Notes: generated from the sequence alone by a model not told the origin. A DNA stretch of 64,000 nucleotides from Oscillospiraceae bacterium (GCA_017428565.1 JAFRQP010000020.1:18516-82515), one strand, 5' to 3'. Counted from the first letter of the stretch, positions 26,169-34,598 are shown. Numbers and translations are program-made.

Positions 26169-26738
26169 TCATGCCTCCACGTCGTTCTCGATCTCTTTGA
26201 TGACTCTGGCCGGGATGCCGCCCGCCACGCAATTGTCCGGGATATCCTTCGTTACTACGGCTCCCGCCGCAATAACCACATTATTACCGATGGTAACGCC
26301 GGGGAGGATCGTCACATTCCCGCCGATCCAGACATCGTTTCCAATCGTCACGGGCCGCATGATTCCCAGATGATTGCGCCGTCCTTTGGGAGACAACGGA
26401 TGATTGACCGTGGTGATCAGCGTACCCGGGCCGATCATGACGTCGTGCCCGATCTGGACGGGGCCGATATCCAGGATCGTAACATTGTAGTTGGTGAGGA
26501 AGTTGTCGCCCACATGGATGTTCTTGCCGTTATCACAATTGAATACCGGCAGTACCACAGGGTTTTCGCCGACACTTCCGAACAACTCCCAGATTGCGGC
26601 TTCCCGCGCTTCATTATCCAAAACGCTGATCGCATTCAGCTTCTGGCAGCCCCGGATCGCGTGGAGCTTTCGGGCATCCACTTCCTCATCCCAAAAGCTG
26701 TATTCCAACCCGGCCTCCAGCTTTTCAAGCTCTGTCAT
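26169..26738 (-). CDS. Maltose/galactoside-type O-acetyltransferase
   Basis: The 189 residues are organised as an N-terminal maltose-acetyltransferase helix segment (about 1-55) and a left-handed beta-helix of hexapeptide repeats (about 70-180; IGNDVWIGGNVTILPGVTIGNNVVIAAGAVV). The catalytic His is in TTVNHP. The enzyme transfers acetyl from acetyl-CoA to a sugar hydroxyl. It starts at ATG 26738 after GGAGG and is followed by the aldo/keto reductase gene with overlapping codons. Confidence 0.93.
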   Translation of the reverse strand: MTELEKLEAGLEYSFWDEEVDARKLHAIRGCQKLNAISVLDNEAREAAIWELFGSVGENPVVLPVFNCDNGKNIHVGDNFLTNYNVTILDIGPVQIGHDVMIGPGTLITTVNHPLSPKGRRNHLGIMRPVTIGNDVWIGGNVTILPGVTIGNNVVIAAGAVVTKDIPDNCVAGGIPARVIKEIENDVEA

Positions 26739-26766
26739 AACGACATGCCTCCTTCTTCAGAATAGC

Positions 26767-26801
26767 CCGAAAATCCGGTCAGAACAAGACCGGATTTTCG
26801 G
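26767..26801 (-). terminator. Hairpin between flavin reductase and acetyltransferase genes
   Basis: Perfect 14-bp stem CCGAAAATCCGGTC / GACCGGATTTTCGG with a 7-base loop just past the flavin reductase stop. The T-run is weak. Confidence 0.7.
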
Positions 26802-26814
26802 ACACATATTCAGC

Positions 26815-27330
26815 TTATCCAATGATCTCGTAGGCCGCTTCGATCTCGCCCACGTACTGCACGGAGAAATCCTTGTCGGGATACGTCGCGGTGGCGAAAG
26901 CTGGATCGAGGAAGCACTTTTCCTCGATGGGCTGGCTGTAAAGGACCTTGCAAAACAGAACGTATCTGCCCTCGGTATAGGTCGGCAGACCGTCCACCTC
27001 CGTCAGATGCAGGCCGGACTTCTCGATCTTGTCAGGCACATCCGCACCAGAATGGGTTCCCAGATATCCAAGGGCGTCCTGGTGTCCGTCGAAGAAGGTC
27101 AGGGTAAAACGCCCACTGGCATCGATGAATTTCTTGGTGTGACGCTGGGGCCGGATGAACACGGTGGCGATCTTCTTCTCCCAGTTGTTGCCGAGAGTGA
27201 ACCAGCCTGCCGTGAGGGTGTTCACCTTACCCTCAGCCGCAGCGGTCACCAGATACCAGTTGTTGCGTGCCGCAACGATGGGGTCGATCTTTTTTGTCAG
27301 CTCGGAAAGGTCAATGGCTTTCAGTTCCAT
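26815..27330 (-). CDS. Flavin reductase-like domain protein
   Basis: The 171 residues fit the FMN-binding split-barrel flavin reductase family: NWYLVTAAAEGKVNTLTAGWFTLGNNWEKKIATVFIRPQRHT covers the FMN-contact region. Members reduce flavin with NAD(P)H or act as FMN proteins in anaerobes. ATG 27330 has AGGAGG. It is divergent from an AraC-type regulator, which probably controls it and perhaps the acetyltransferase and aldo/keto reductase further down. Confidence 0.88.
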   Translation of the reverse strand: MELKAIDLSELTKKIDPIVAARNNWYLVTAAAEGKVNTLTAGWFTLGNNWEKKIATVFIRPQRHTKKFIDASGRFTLTFFDGHQDALGYLGTHSGADVPDKIEKSGLHLTEVDGLPTYTEGRYVLFCKVLYSQPIEEKCFLDPAFATATYPDKDFSVQYVGEIEAAYEIIG

Positions 27331-27463
27331 AGTGAGTCCTCCTGTATGAATCCTTGTATGTATATTACACTAAAACAAATGAAAGGACAGCGGCGAATCT
27401 TAAGAAATGATATGGCTTATTCTAACGAATTGTGGTAAGATCATGCATAAGGAGTTGAGGGAT

Positions 27464-28414
27464 ATGAGTAACCGCTTGGAACAGGCCATCGACAAGCTGA
27501 GCGAGGAGTTTTCCACGCTGGATCTGAGCTTTCATCCCATGACGGGCGGCAGGCAGGGAGATGTGACTTCCTTCTGGCCAGGCGCGGAGAATGAGAACGT
27601 CATGATCTGCGTGTTCAAGGGCCGGAAGATGGTTGAGCCGTTTCACCGGCAGGATTTTTTCTTTCTGAACTATGCCTACCGGCAGAGCTATAACGCCCTG
27701 AGCGCCAAGTTTGACAATCCGATCACCATCCACGAAAATGAGTGCTACATTGGGCAGCCCTACAGCGGCTATGCGATCCGCGGGGAAAGCGATAAGGAGA
27801 TTGTCATCTTCGGTGTGCTGATCCGCAAAGAGGCCTTTTTTCGGGAATACCTATCCACCATCGCCGCTGACAGCGCCATGCTTCGTTTTTTCCTGGAGCC
27901 GCAGACCAACCGCTTTTCCGATGAATTCATCCATCTGACCTTTTCCAAAGATCATCCCGTCCGCAAGCTGCTGGAGCTAATGGCAATGGAATACGCCGAA
28001 CGGCGGGAGGACACACAGAGCATTCTGAAGCCCATGCTCCTGGCCTTGTTCATGCACATTGCCCGGCGCTATCGTTTGGAACATGTACAGGTCGAACCGC
28101 CAACGCTCTCCGGGCAGATCATCCAATATATGGCCGACCATGCCGACGCAGTGACGCTCAAAGATATTGCCGCCCATTTCAACTACCATCCCAACTACAT
28201 CTCCGCGCTGCTCCCCAAGGAGACCGGCCGAACCTTCTCCGAACTGCTGTTGGAAAAACGGATGGAGAGGGCAGCTATCCTTTTGAAAGGCACCACCCTC
28301 CCTATCGAGGAGATTGCCGCTATGCTGGGCTACAGCAACAGCAGCAACTTTTATAAGGCATTTAAGAGATATTACGGCTTCTCGCCGAGAGAATACTGGC
28401 AAGAAGCAAACTAA
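27464..28414 (+). CDS. AraC-family transcriptional regulator
   Basis: The 316 residues contain an N-terminal cupin-like sensing domain (about 20-200) and a C-terminal pair of helix-turn-helix motifs (about 215-316): TLKDIAAHFNYHPNYISALLPKETGRTFSELL and IEEIAAMLGYSNSSNFYKAFKRYYGFSPREYW. The second is a textbook AraC signature. ATG 27464 has AAGGAG upstream; an ATG at 27443 is possible. The gene lies back-to-back with the flavin reductase gene. Confidence 0.93.
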   Translation: MSNRLEQAIDKLSEEFSTLDLSFHPMTGGRQGDVTSFWPGAENENVMICVFKGRKMVEPFHRQDFFFLNYAYRQSYNALSAKFDNPITIHENECYIGQPYSGYAIRGESDKEIVIFGVLIRKEAFFREYLSTIAADSAMLRFFLEPQTNRFSDEFIHLTFSKDHPVRKLLELMAMEYAERREDTQSILKPMLLALFMHIARRYRLEHVQVEPPTLSGQIIQYMADHADAVTLKDIAAHFNYHPNYISALLPKETGRTFSELLLEKRMERAAILLKGTTLPIEEIAAMLGYSNSSNFYKAFKRYYGFSPREYWQEAN

Positions 28415-28525
28415 AAAGCAATCAGACTGCCACTTTAGTACGGATGGACGGATGATTTCAGTCGCTGCACTTTTTTGAAAAGGCCGGGCAGATAAGACCG
28501 CCCTTGAAGAGAATAAAAGTTCCTC

Positions 28526-28554
28526 TTGCGCATATGATAAAATTGTGATAGAAT
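28526..28554 (+). promoter_or_regulatory. Promoter of the toxin-antitoxin pair with palindrome
   Basis: TTGCGC, 17 bases, TAGAAT. The region between and over the -10 box contains an imperfect inverted repeat (ATAAAATT / AATTTTGAT), a likely autorepression site for the antitoxin. Confidence 0.6.
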
Positions 28555-28580
28555 TTTGATAGTCAAAAGGAGGGATCAAG

Positions 28581-28853
28581 ATGATCAATATTCGTCCAGT
28601 TTCCGATCTGAGAAACAAATATCCGGAGATCGAGGAAGAAGTCATGAGCACCGGCGCGCCGGTCTTTCTCACAAAGAACGGTTACGGTTCCATGGTGGTC
28701 ATGAGCCTGGAGCAGTATTCGGCTCTGACAGACGGCATTGAGCTGGCCTTGGATGAGGCAGATAAAGCCGCTGCCATGTCCGACGTGCGTTACACAGCCG
28801 ATGAAGTGTTCAGCCGTGTGCGGAAAGGCGTCCATGGACAGAAGGCATTATGA
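28581..28853 (+). CDS. Type II antitoxin, Phd/YefM family
   Basis: The 90 residues show the YefM/Phd DNA-binding N-terminus (INIRPVSDLRNKYPEIEEEVMSTGAPVFLTKNGYGSMVVMSLEQY) and an acidic C-terminal toxin-binding tail. It would neutralise the downstream toxin and repress the operon. ATG 28581 follows AAGGAGGGA. Its end overlaps the toxin gene by 20 bases. Confidence 0.93.
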   Translation: MINIRPVSDLRNKYPEIEEEVMSTGAPVFLTKNGYGSMVVMSLEQYSALTDGIELALDEADKAAAMSDVRYTADEVFSRVRKGVHGQKAL

Positions 28854-29148
28854 ACTACGGATCCTTCCGCTGTTTGAGGAACAACTGAGTGAGACGGTCT
28901 TTTATATCTCTGAGCGGCTGAAAAACCCCATCGCCGCGGACAACTTCATTGATGCGGTCGAGGCCGCAATCTATGAACGCCTGCAAGCGCCGGAAGCTTT
29001 TCAGCCCTATCCGTCCAAGAGAGACCGTGAGCATACCTACTATGCGATTCCGGTCAAGAACTACTTCGTGTTCTATGTTGTGATCGGAAATGTTATGGAG
29101 CTTCGAGCGCTCGTATATAATCGGCGGGATCTATCAAAAATCATATAA
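28834..29148 (+). CDS. Type II toxin, RelE/ParE family
   Basis: The 104 residues fit the RelE/ParE fold: LPLFEEQLSETVFYISERLKNPIAADNFIDAVEAAIYERL (helical hairpin), then PVKNYFVFYVVIGNVMELRALVYNRRDLSKII (beta strands and C-terminus). ParE members poison gyrase and RelE members cut mRNA; I cannot tell which applies. ATG 28834 lies inside the antitoxin gene and gives the family length. Confidence 0.9.
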   Translation: MDRRHYELRILPLFEEQLSETVFYISERLKNPIAADNFIDAVEAAIYERLQAPEAFQPYPSKRDREHTYYAIPVKNYFVFYVVIGNVMELRALVYNRRDLSKII

Positions 29149-29196
29149 TCAAGTTTCGTTAGTTCCTGTGTATGCCGGTATCCTTGCCATCATGAT

Positions 29197-29243
29197 ACCC
29201 CCTTGATGTAGTGCTCCGGTTTTCCTACATCAAGGGGGTTCTT
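29197..29243 (+). terminator. Terminator after the toxin gene
   Basis: CCCCCTTGATGTAG / CTACATCAAGGGGG with a 13-base loop and TTCTTG after it; also within reach of the convergent epimerase gene. Confidence 0.8.
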
Positions 29244-29304
29244 GCCTGTTGGCCGTTTTTGCCGCTTTGATTCACTGGTACATCGGGGATACTTTGTTCT
29301 GGTT

Positions 29305-30201
29305 TCAGGCAAGCGCGTCCCGGATCAGCTCCCAGGCCTCCCGGGCATAGCGGTGAGCTTCCAGCCAATAGGCCTTCTGGCAGATTTCGATGGTCACATA
29401 CCGGTCATAGCCTGCCTGGGCCAGCTCCTGCAGGTCCTGCAGCAGGGGAAGGTTCCCCTCCCGAAAGCCAATGTGCCCGCATACGCTGCGGCCCAGACTG
29501 TAGACGCCGGGGAGTTTCTTTTCCCCGGGGGTCTTTTCCCGCAGCAGAGTGTTGCCCAGATGGACATGGCGGACGTTTTCCAGCCCCAGGATGCGGAGAT
29601 CCTCCTCCACACTGTCATCGAACTGGGCAAGCTGCACGGTGTCCAGCATGAGCTTGAAGTTGGGGTGATCCACCAGCGCCAGCACCTCCCGCTGCTGCCG
29701 GGCGGTGTTCATGAAGAGCGCGTCGGTCTGCGCCTGGGTCTCCAGGGCCAGAACGACGCCGTTGTCTGCGGCGGTCTGGGCCAGCTCCCGGGCGGAGAGG
29801 ACAAAGCGGTCCCGGATCTGTTCCGGCTCCTCCTCCATGGTGCCGTTGCCCGGGCAGAGCAGCACCGTGGGCGCACCCAGCAGGGCCGCCGCTTCCAGGC
29901 AACGCTTCATATGCTCCAGGCTCCAGCGGCGCAGGGAGGGTTCTGCGGAGCTGATGTTCACGGGATAGTTGTTCTGCTCCGGACAGAAGCAAATGACCTT
30001 CAGTCCCGCATCTGCGATCTTCCCGGCAGTCGCCCGCAGGTAGTCCGGGCTCTGGATGCCCGGAAGGAAGTGGGGCTTTGCGCCCCAGATCTCGATGTTC
30101 GTAAGGCCCAGCTCCTGCACGGAGCGGAGAAAGGCGTCGAAGGACCAGGCGGTGTAGTGGTAGTTCCCGATGGCGATCTGTTCTTTTTTCAGCTTTTGCA
30201 T
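29305..30201 (-). CDS. FrlC-like sugar phosphate isomerase/epimerase
   Basis: TIM-barrel protein of 298 residues (xylose isomerase-like family). The stretch GLTNIEIWGAKPHFLPG and later VICFCPEQNNYPVNIS parallels fructoselysine 3-epimerase FrlC (IEIWGGRPHAF, YTPETNGYPYN). Metal-binding Glu, Asp, His and Glu are plausible in ETQAQTD, LDTVQ, HVHLGN and TIEIC. It is the last gene of the Amadori-type operon. A hairpin with T-run separates it from the upstream gene, so expression may be reduced. It starts at ATG 30201 after AAGGAGG. The exact sugar is not known. Confidence 0.83.
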   Translation of the reverse strand: MQKLKKEQIAIGNYHYTAWSFDAFLRSVQELGLTNIEIWGAKPHFLPGIQSPDYLRATAGKIADAGLKVICFCPEQNNYPVNISSAEPSLRRWSLEHMKRCLEAAALLGAPTVLLCPGNGTMEEEPEQIRDRFVLSARELAQTAADNGVVLALETQAQTDALFMNTARQQREVLALVDHPNFKLMLDTVQLAQFDDSVEEDLRILGLENVRHVHLGNTLLREKTPGEKKLPGVYSLGRSVCGHIGFREGNLPLLQDLQELAQAGYDRYVTIEICQKAYWLEAHRYAREAWELIRDALA

Positions 30202-30223
30202 GGATGCATCCTCCTTCGTGAAA

Positions 30224-30254
30224 AAGGGGAGAGATCCCGGACAGGGTCTCTCCC
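30224..30254 (-). terminator. Intercistronic terminator-like hairpin
   Basis: GGGAGAGACC / GGATCTCTCCCC followed by TTTTT on the minus strand, just upstream of the FrlC-like gene's ribosome binding site. It probably attenuates expression of the last gene. Confidence 0.65.
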
Positions 30255-30268
30255 TTTCGTGCCTGCTA

Positions 30269-30685
30269 TCAATCTGCCAGGAGCCTGGCGGCCTCGGCCT
30301 GTACGGCCCTGACCTGCTCCGGCGTCATATAGCGGATCTCGCTGTTTTCCATGGAGCAGTCGGAGCGCTGGATATAGACGATCTTGGAGTCCTTCTGCGT
30401 GATGGAATAGAACCACTGGCCCATGCCCACATGGGCCACCTTGCCGATCTCCATGGGGGTCAGCTCAATGTTGTAAAAGGCGCCGTCCTTTTCATCGGCG
30501 GTGATGAGCAGAGCCTTGCCGCCCACCAACACGAACTGCTCGTCGGTGGTATAGTGGATCTCCAGCTTTTCCACGCCTGCGATGTCGTTGTCGGGCTTCC
30601 AGTTTTTGATGCTGACGCTCCATTCGTCGTTCCGGTAGACCTGCTTGATGCCCTCGGCGTTGTTTTCAAAGATTTCGGGTTTCAT
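30269..30685 (-). CDS. Small cupin-like protein of unknown function
   Basis: The 138-residue protein appears to be mostly beta strands (EQFVLVGGKALLITADEKDG, then KVAHVGMGQWFYSITQKDSKIVYIQR). That pattern suggests a cupin barrel, as in sugar-binding or sugar-lactone enzymes. The usual metal-binding histidine set is not complete, so the enzymatic role is open. ATG 30685 has AGGAG seven bases upstream; ATG 30691 is too close to it. It sits between the second PfkB kinase and the FrlC-like gene in the same operon. Confidence 0.6.
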   Translation of the reverse strand: MKPEIFENNAEGIKQVYRNDEWSVSIKNWKPDNDIAGVEKLEIHYTTDEQFVLVGGKALLITADEKDGAFYNIELTPMEIGKVAHVGMGQWFYSITQKDSKIVYIQRSDCSMENSEIRYMTPEQVRAVQAEAARLLAD

Positions 30686-30703
30686 GGTCATGCTCCTTTC
30701 CGT

Positions 30704-31492
30704 TTATTCATAAGGGTTGAAGATCTGAATGATCCTGGTGGCCTGGGCCTTGCCCCGGGCCATGCAGGCGGGCACGCTCTCTCCCAGGCTGAGCCCATAG
30801 GTGAAGCCGGCAATGTAGGAGTCTCCGGCCCCCACTGTGTTGCAGACCTCCACCTTCTCCGCGCTTTCCCGATAGAAATTTTCCCCGTCCCAGGCCAGGC
30901 TCCCGTGCTCGCCCAGCATGGCGATGACGCAGCCGGCGCCCTTGGCCTGCGTTTTCACCAGGAAGTCCCGGATATAGTCGTCGTCCCCGTCATAGGAGAA
31001 AAAGGCATAGTCCACATAGGGCAGCACCAGGTCGTTGGTTTCCAAAGTCAGGCGCTTGGAGAAGTCATAGACCCAGATCTGGCCCGGCCGCTTGAGGGCG
31101 GGCAGATAGCGGTGCACCTTGCACCAGCGCTCACAGTAGACGATGTCGAAGTCCCGGACGAAGGCCTGGTCCTCCTCGCTCAGCTCGATCTCCTCCATGG
31201 CGTTGCCCACGAAGGACAGATGGACCCGGTCCCCGTTTATGATGGCCATTTTGGCCATGCCGGTGGGGCGCTGGGACTGGCGGATCACCCGAAGGGGGAT
31301 GCCCCGCTCGGCGCACTTTTCCCGCAGGGCATCGGCAAAGAAGTCGTTGCCCAGAATGGTCATTTCCGTGACGTCTCCGCCCATGGCGCGGTAGTTGAAG
31401 GCAAAGTCGATGCTGTTGCCGGTGGTATAAAAGCGGTCCTGCTTGTAGTAGACGTCAATGCAGTTATCCGCCATGGCGATGGTTCTTTTCAT
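30704..31492 (-). CDS. PfkB-family kinase, FrlD-like (second copy)
   Basis: The 262-residue sugar kinase resembles fructoselysine 6-kinase FrlD. DNCIDVYY near the N-terminus matches DNCVDIYP of FrlD, and the PfkB signature CNTVGAGDSYIAGFTYG (about 214-230) includes the catalytic Asp. It would phosphorylate an Amadori sugar so that a deglycase can cleave it. ATG 31492 follows AAGGAGG. The locus has a second FrlD-like kinase (36022-36927), which suggests two related substrates. Confidence 0.85.
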   Translation of the reverse strand: MKRTIAMADNCIDVYYKQDRFYTTGNSIDFAFNYRAMGGDVTEMTILGNDFFADALREKCAERGIPLRVIRQSQRPTGMAKMAIINGDRVHLSFVGNAMEEIELSEEDQAFVRDFDIVYCERWCKVHRYLPALKRPGQIWVYDFSKRLTLETNDLVLPYVDYAFFSYDGDDDYIRDFLVKTQAKGAGCVIAMLGEHGSLAWDGENFYRESAEKVEVCNTVGAGDSYIAGFTYGLSLGESVPACMARGKAQATRIIQIFNPYE

Positions 31493-31503
31493 GCTGCGCC
31501 TCC

Positions 31504-31935
31504 TTAGTCACCCATGACATAAACCAGGTATTTCCGTTTCTTGATCCCGTCGTATTCGCAGAAGTAGATGTCTGCCGCATTGCCCAGGACCAGGGCGCCG
31601 TCCACCAGGGGCAGGACGCAGTGGTTGCCGGTGAGCAGGGATTTCAGGTGTCCCGGGCTGTTCCCGCCGATGGTGCCGTAGCTGGGCAGATAGTGGTTGT
31701 GATTGAAGGGATAGTCCGAGGGGATCAGCCGTTCCAGCTGCTCCTCGATGTCCTTCTCCACACAGGGGAGACTTTCGTTGATGGTGATGCCGGTGGTGGT
31801 GTGCAGGGTGATGACAAAGGCAACCCCGTTCAGGATCCCGCAGTTTTCGGCAAAGGCCTTCACGGTATCGGTGATGCGAATCAGTTGAAATTCCGCATCG
31901 GCGATGACGGTAAAACGTTCCAGAGCGGTTTTCAC
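31504..31935 (-). CDS. YjbQ (UPF0047) family protein
   Basis: The 143 residues show the YjbQ family pattern: ITLHTTTGITINE with conserved His and Glu, then YGTIGGNSPGHLKSLLTGNHCVLPLVDGALVLG and VYVMGD at the end. Some members have weak thiamin phosphate synthase activity; the true role is unsettled. It starts with GTG 31935, overlapping the stop of the amidohydrolase gene (GTGA), with GGGAGGA upstream. Its presence inside a sugar operon is unusual. Confidence 0.88.
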   Translation of the reverse strand: MKTALERFTVIADAEFQLIRITDTVKAFAENCGILNGVAFVITLHTTTGITINESLPCVEKDIEEQLERLIPSDYPFNHNHYLPSYGTIGGNSPGHLKSLLTGNHCVLPLVDGALVLGNAADIYFCEYDGIKKRKYLVYVMGD

Positions 31936-32795
31936 GGCTGATCCTCCCTTCCCAGAAAGCGCAGGGCGTTTTTCCGGCAGAGCTTTTCCATCACGTCCGG
32001 CCGGAGCTTCAGAGCGTCCAGGCCCCGTTTGGCCCGCACCGGGCGGATGCGGGGACTGTCGGAGCCGAACATCAGCTTGTCGGCCAGGTTGTGTTCCACC
32101 CAGTATTCACCCATGTCCTCTTTGAACACCTTGTGATAGAGCTGCACCGGCCCGTCGAAGTTCATCAGGGCGGTGTTGGCATAGGCATTGGGGTATTTGA
32201 TGAGCAGGGCTGCCGTCTCCTGCACCCAGGGCCAGCCCACATGGGTCAGGCAGAAGTTGACCTGGGGAAAGGCGGCGATCAGCTCCTCAAAGTCCGCGGG
32301 GCGGGCGTAGCGGGAAAAGGCGTCCCGCTCCAGGCAGAGGCCGCTGTGCAGCACCACAGGCTTTTTGTACTCCCGGCAGATCTCACACAGGCGGAAGATC
32401 CGCTCGTCATAGGGATAGAGCCGGCATTTTGCGGTGTTGAGGCAGAGCCCCGCCAGCTTCAGCTCTGTGAAAGCCCGGCGCAGTGTTTCCTCCGCATCCG
32501 GGCAGCGGGGATCCACCGAGGCAAAGCCGATGAAAAGCCCCGGCTCCAGCTCCACCAGCCGGGCGATCTCCTCGTTGCTGATAGCGCTTTGGCCCTTGTC
32601 ATAGGAGCAGTCCTCCCCCAACAGGAAGACGCCCCGGATGTCTGCCAGGGCCAGCTGCTTTTTCAGCAGATCCAGATCCACCGGGGACATCAGGTGGTAG
32701 TTCATCTCGTCGCAGCGGAAGCGAAAGCGCGCGGGATCCTCACAGATCGGCGCGAAGAGGGCCGGGTGGATGTGGGTATCGATCACCATGCTCAT
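31932..32795 (-). CDS. Amidohydrolase family 2 metal-dependent hydrolase
   Basis: The 287-residue TIM-barrel protein has the metal ligands DTHIHP (residues 7-12), LHSG, CLTHVGWPW and FGSDSPRI (catalytic Asp). Members hydrolyse or decarboxylate small ring or lactone substrates. ATG 32795 overlaps the stop of the preceding epimerase gene (ATGA) and has GGAAGGA 9 bases upstream. In this operon it might open a sugar-derived lactone or act on the released amino compound; this is inference. Confidence 0.87.
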   Translation of the reverse strand: MSMVIDTHIHPALFAPICEDPARFRFRCDEMNYHLMSPVDLDLLKKQLALADIRGVFLLGEDCSYDKGQSAISNEEIARLVELEPGLFIGFASVDPRCPDAEETLRRAFTELKLAGLCLNTAKCRLYPYDERIFRLCEICREYKKPVVLHSGLCLERDAFSRYARPADFEELIAAFPQVNFCLTHVGWPWVQETAALLIKYPNAYANTALMNFDGPVQLYHKVFKEDMGEYWVEHNLADKLMFGSDSPRIRPVRAKRGLDALKLRPDVMEKLCRKNALRFLGREDQP

Positions 32796-33619
32796 GGGCG
32801 CCAGTCCTTCCATTCCTCGGTGTTGGCCACAAGCCAGTCGATGCACTGGTCCACGGCCTTGTCCGGGTCGATGTAGTACTGCCGGTCGGTGAGCTCAAAG
32901 CAGCACACGCCCTGGTAGTTCAGGCGGCGGAGATCCTCATAATACTGCTTCATGGGAAAGCTGCCGTGGCCGGGCACGGTGTGGCCCCGGTCGTTGAAGT
33001 GTACGTAGCCAAGCTTGTCCCCCAGGCTTGTGAAGTAGTCGTCCAGGCTCTGCCCGGCGAAGGTCATCTGGTCGGTGTCCACCATGCCCAGCACATTGGC
33101 ATAGTCCAGCTCCCGGAGCATCTGGGCAATGTCCTCACTGGTGTTCAGGACCTGGGTGGTAGTGTCCTTGCACTCTTCCAGAAAGAGTCTCACGCCCTTG
33201 CGGGAGCTGTACTCCGCCAGCTGCAGCAGGCTCTCCCGGGTGTTGTCCCAGGCCTCCTCCCGGGGCGCATCAAAGTAGCCGTTGCCAATGCTGATCTGCA
33301 CATTGGGGCATTCCAGATACTCCGCCGTGTCGATGGCCCGCTGGTAGTAGCGCAGGGAGGACTCCCGGGTCTCCCGGTTTTGGGTGGCAAAGTTGCAGGG
33401 ATAGGTGCAGTTTTCCGGGGTGATGGCGTAGACCTTGAGGCCCCGGCGGCGGATCTCCTGATCCAGCTCGATAAGATCCTTCAGGGCATAGTCGAAGGGG
33501 TTAAGCTGGGGAGCGCTCATGTAGAGATCGAAGGTATCGAAGGGGGAGCGCTCCAGCTTGTCCAGAAACTTTTTGGGGCTGTAGCGCAGATAGTGAAGGG
33601 TCATGGGAATGAATTTCAT
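32792..33619 (-). CDS. FrlC-like sugar isomerase/epimerase (tandem paralog b)
   Basis: The 275-residue xylose isomerase-like TIM barrel is a close tandem paralog of the next entry. Both begin with MKF, contain HYLRY, SAPQLNPFDY or TAPQLNPFDY, ENCTYPCN or ENCAYPVN, and end with a YYIDPDKA motif. Metal ligands are probably in LEECKD, VDTDQM, HFNDRGH and FELTD. ATG 33619 overlaps the upstream stop by one base (TGATG) and has GGAGG seven bases ahead. It may epimerise sugar carbons of Amadori compounds. Confidence 0.83.
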   Translation of the reverse strand: MKFIPMTLHYLRYSPKKFLDKLERSPFDTFDLYMSAPQLNPFDYALKDLIELDQEIRRRGLKVYAITPENCTYPCNFATQNRETRESSLRYYQRAIDTAEYLECPNVQISIGNGYFDAPREEAWDNTRESLLQLAEYSSRKGVRLFLEECKDTTTQVLNTSEDIAQMLRELDYANVLGMVDTDQMTFAGQSLDDYFTSLGDKLGYVHFNDRGHTVPGHGSFPMKQYYEDLRRLNYQGVCCFELTDRQYYIDPDKAVDQCIDWLVANTEEWKDWRP

Positions 33620-34431
33620 CAAATTGCCTCCAAAACATTGGTCAGATAGTCCAGATAGGCGTCGGTGGCCTTGTCCGGGTCGATGTAGTATTCCCGGCTG
33701 CAGAGCTCACAGGAGAGCCAGCCGTCGTAGCCTCGTGCCTTCAGAGTATCAAAGTATTCCTTCATGGGCAGGCCGCCGGTACCGGGAATGGTGTGGGCGG
33801 CGTCGCTGAAATGGACAAAGCCGTAGCGCTCGCCCAGATTGTCAAAGTAGTCGTTGATGTCTTCGCCGGCCAGGGCCATCTGATCCGTGTCCGAGAGGCC
33901 CTTCAGATTATCCGCGCCCACATCGTCCAGGAAGCGGCGCAGCTCCTTGCTGGTCACAATGAGATTGGTGGTGGTGGTCTTGCAGGTCTCCAGGAAAATG
34001 TTGACGCCCTTGCGCCCGGCATAGGTGCAAAGCTGCTGGAAGGCGTCCACCTGGCGGGCCCAGCCGGCTTCCCGGTCGCCGTCAAAATAGCTGGAGCCGG
34101 GACACATCTGGATGTTGGGGAAGTCCAGGAAGGCGGCGGTGTCGATCATGCGCTGGTAATAGCGGATGGTGGACTCCCACATGATGCGGTTGGAGGTGCC
34201 CAGATTCACCGGATAGGCGCAGTTTTCGGCTGTGAGCACGTAGGGGGTCAGGCGGCGATCCTTGATGTCTCGATCCAGCTGGATCAGGTCGCTCAGCCTG
34301 TAATCAAAGGGATTGAGCTGAGGGGCGGTGCAATAGATATCCAGACCGTCCAGAGGCGAGCGCTCCACCTTGTCCAGGTATTTGCGGATGGGGTAGCGGA
34401 GGTAATGATAGCTCATCAGGGTAAATTTCAT
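33619..34431 (-). CDS. FrlC-like sugar isomerase/epimerase (tandem paralog a)
   Basis: The 270-residue TIM barrel is of the same family as the preceding entry. Likely metal ligands are in LETCKT, LSDTDQM, HFSDAAH and CELCS. It is the first gene after the terminator hairpin that follows the transporter. It starts at ATG 34431 with GGAAGGAG upstream. Two adjacent copies, plus the more distant one at 29305, point to separate substrates or successive epimerisations. Confidence 0.83.
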   Translation of the reverse strand: MKFTLMSYHYLRYPIRKYLDKVERSPLDGLDIYCTAPQLNPFDYRLSDLIQLDRDIKDRRLTPYVLTAENCAYPVNLGTSNRIMWESTIRYYQRMIDTAAFLDFPNIQMCPGSSYFDGDREAGWARQVDAFQQLCTYAGRKGVNIFLETCKTTTTNLIVTSKELRRFLDDVGADNLKGLSDTDQMALAGEDINDYFDNLGERYGFVHFSDAAHTIPGTGGLPMKEYFDTLKARGYDGWLSCELCSREYYIDPDKATDAYLDYLTNVLEAI

Positions 34432-34478
34432 AGCGTTCTCCTTCCTCCCGCCTCCGGGGCGGGTGCCTGTGTGCGAGT

Positions 34479-34530
34479 AAAAAAGGCGTATCTGCGGATC
34501 TGCTCTGGTGCAGTTGACCGCAGATACGCC
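34479..34530 (-). terminator. Terminator after the Dcu transporter gene
   Basis: Perfect 13-bp stem GGCGTATCTGCGG / CCGCAGATACGCC followed on the minus strand by TTTTTT. It splits the operon into a promoter-proximal part (deglycase, kinase, transporter) and a distal part. Confidence 0.88.
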
Positions 34531-34598
34531 CTGTGCGAAGGAAAAGAGAGGAGTGAAGAGAATATCTAACAGATATTAGGTATTCGTATGAGGCGCGA

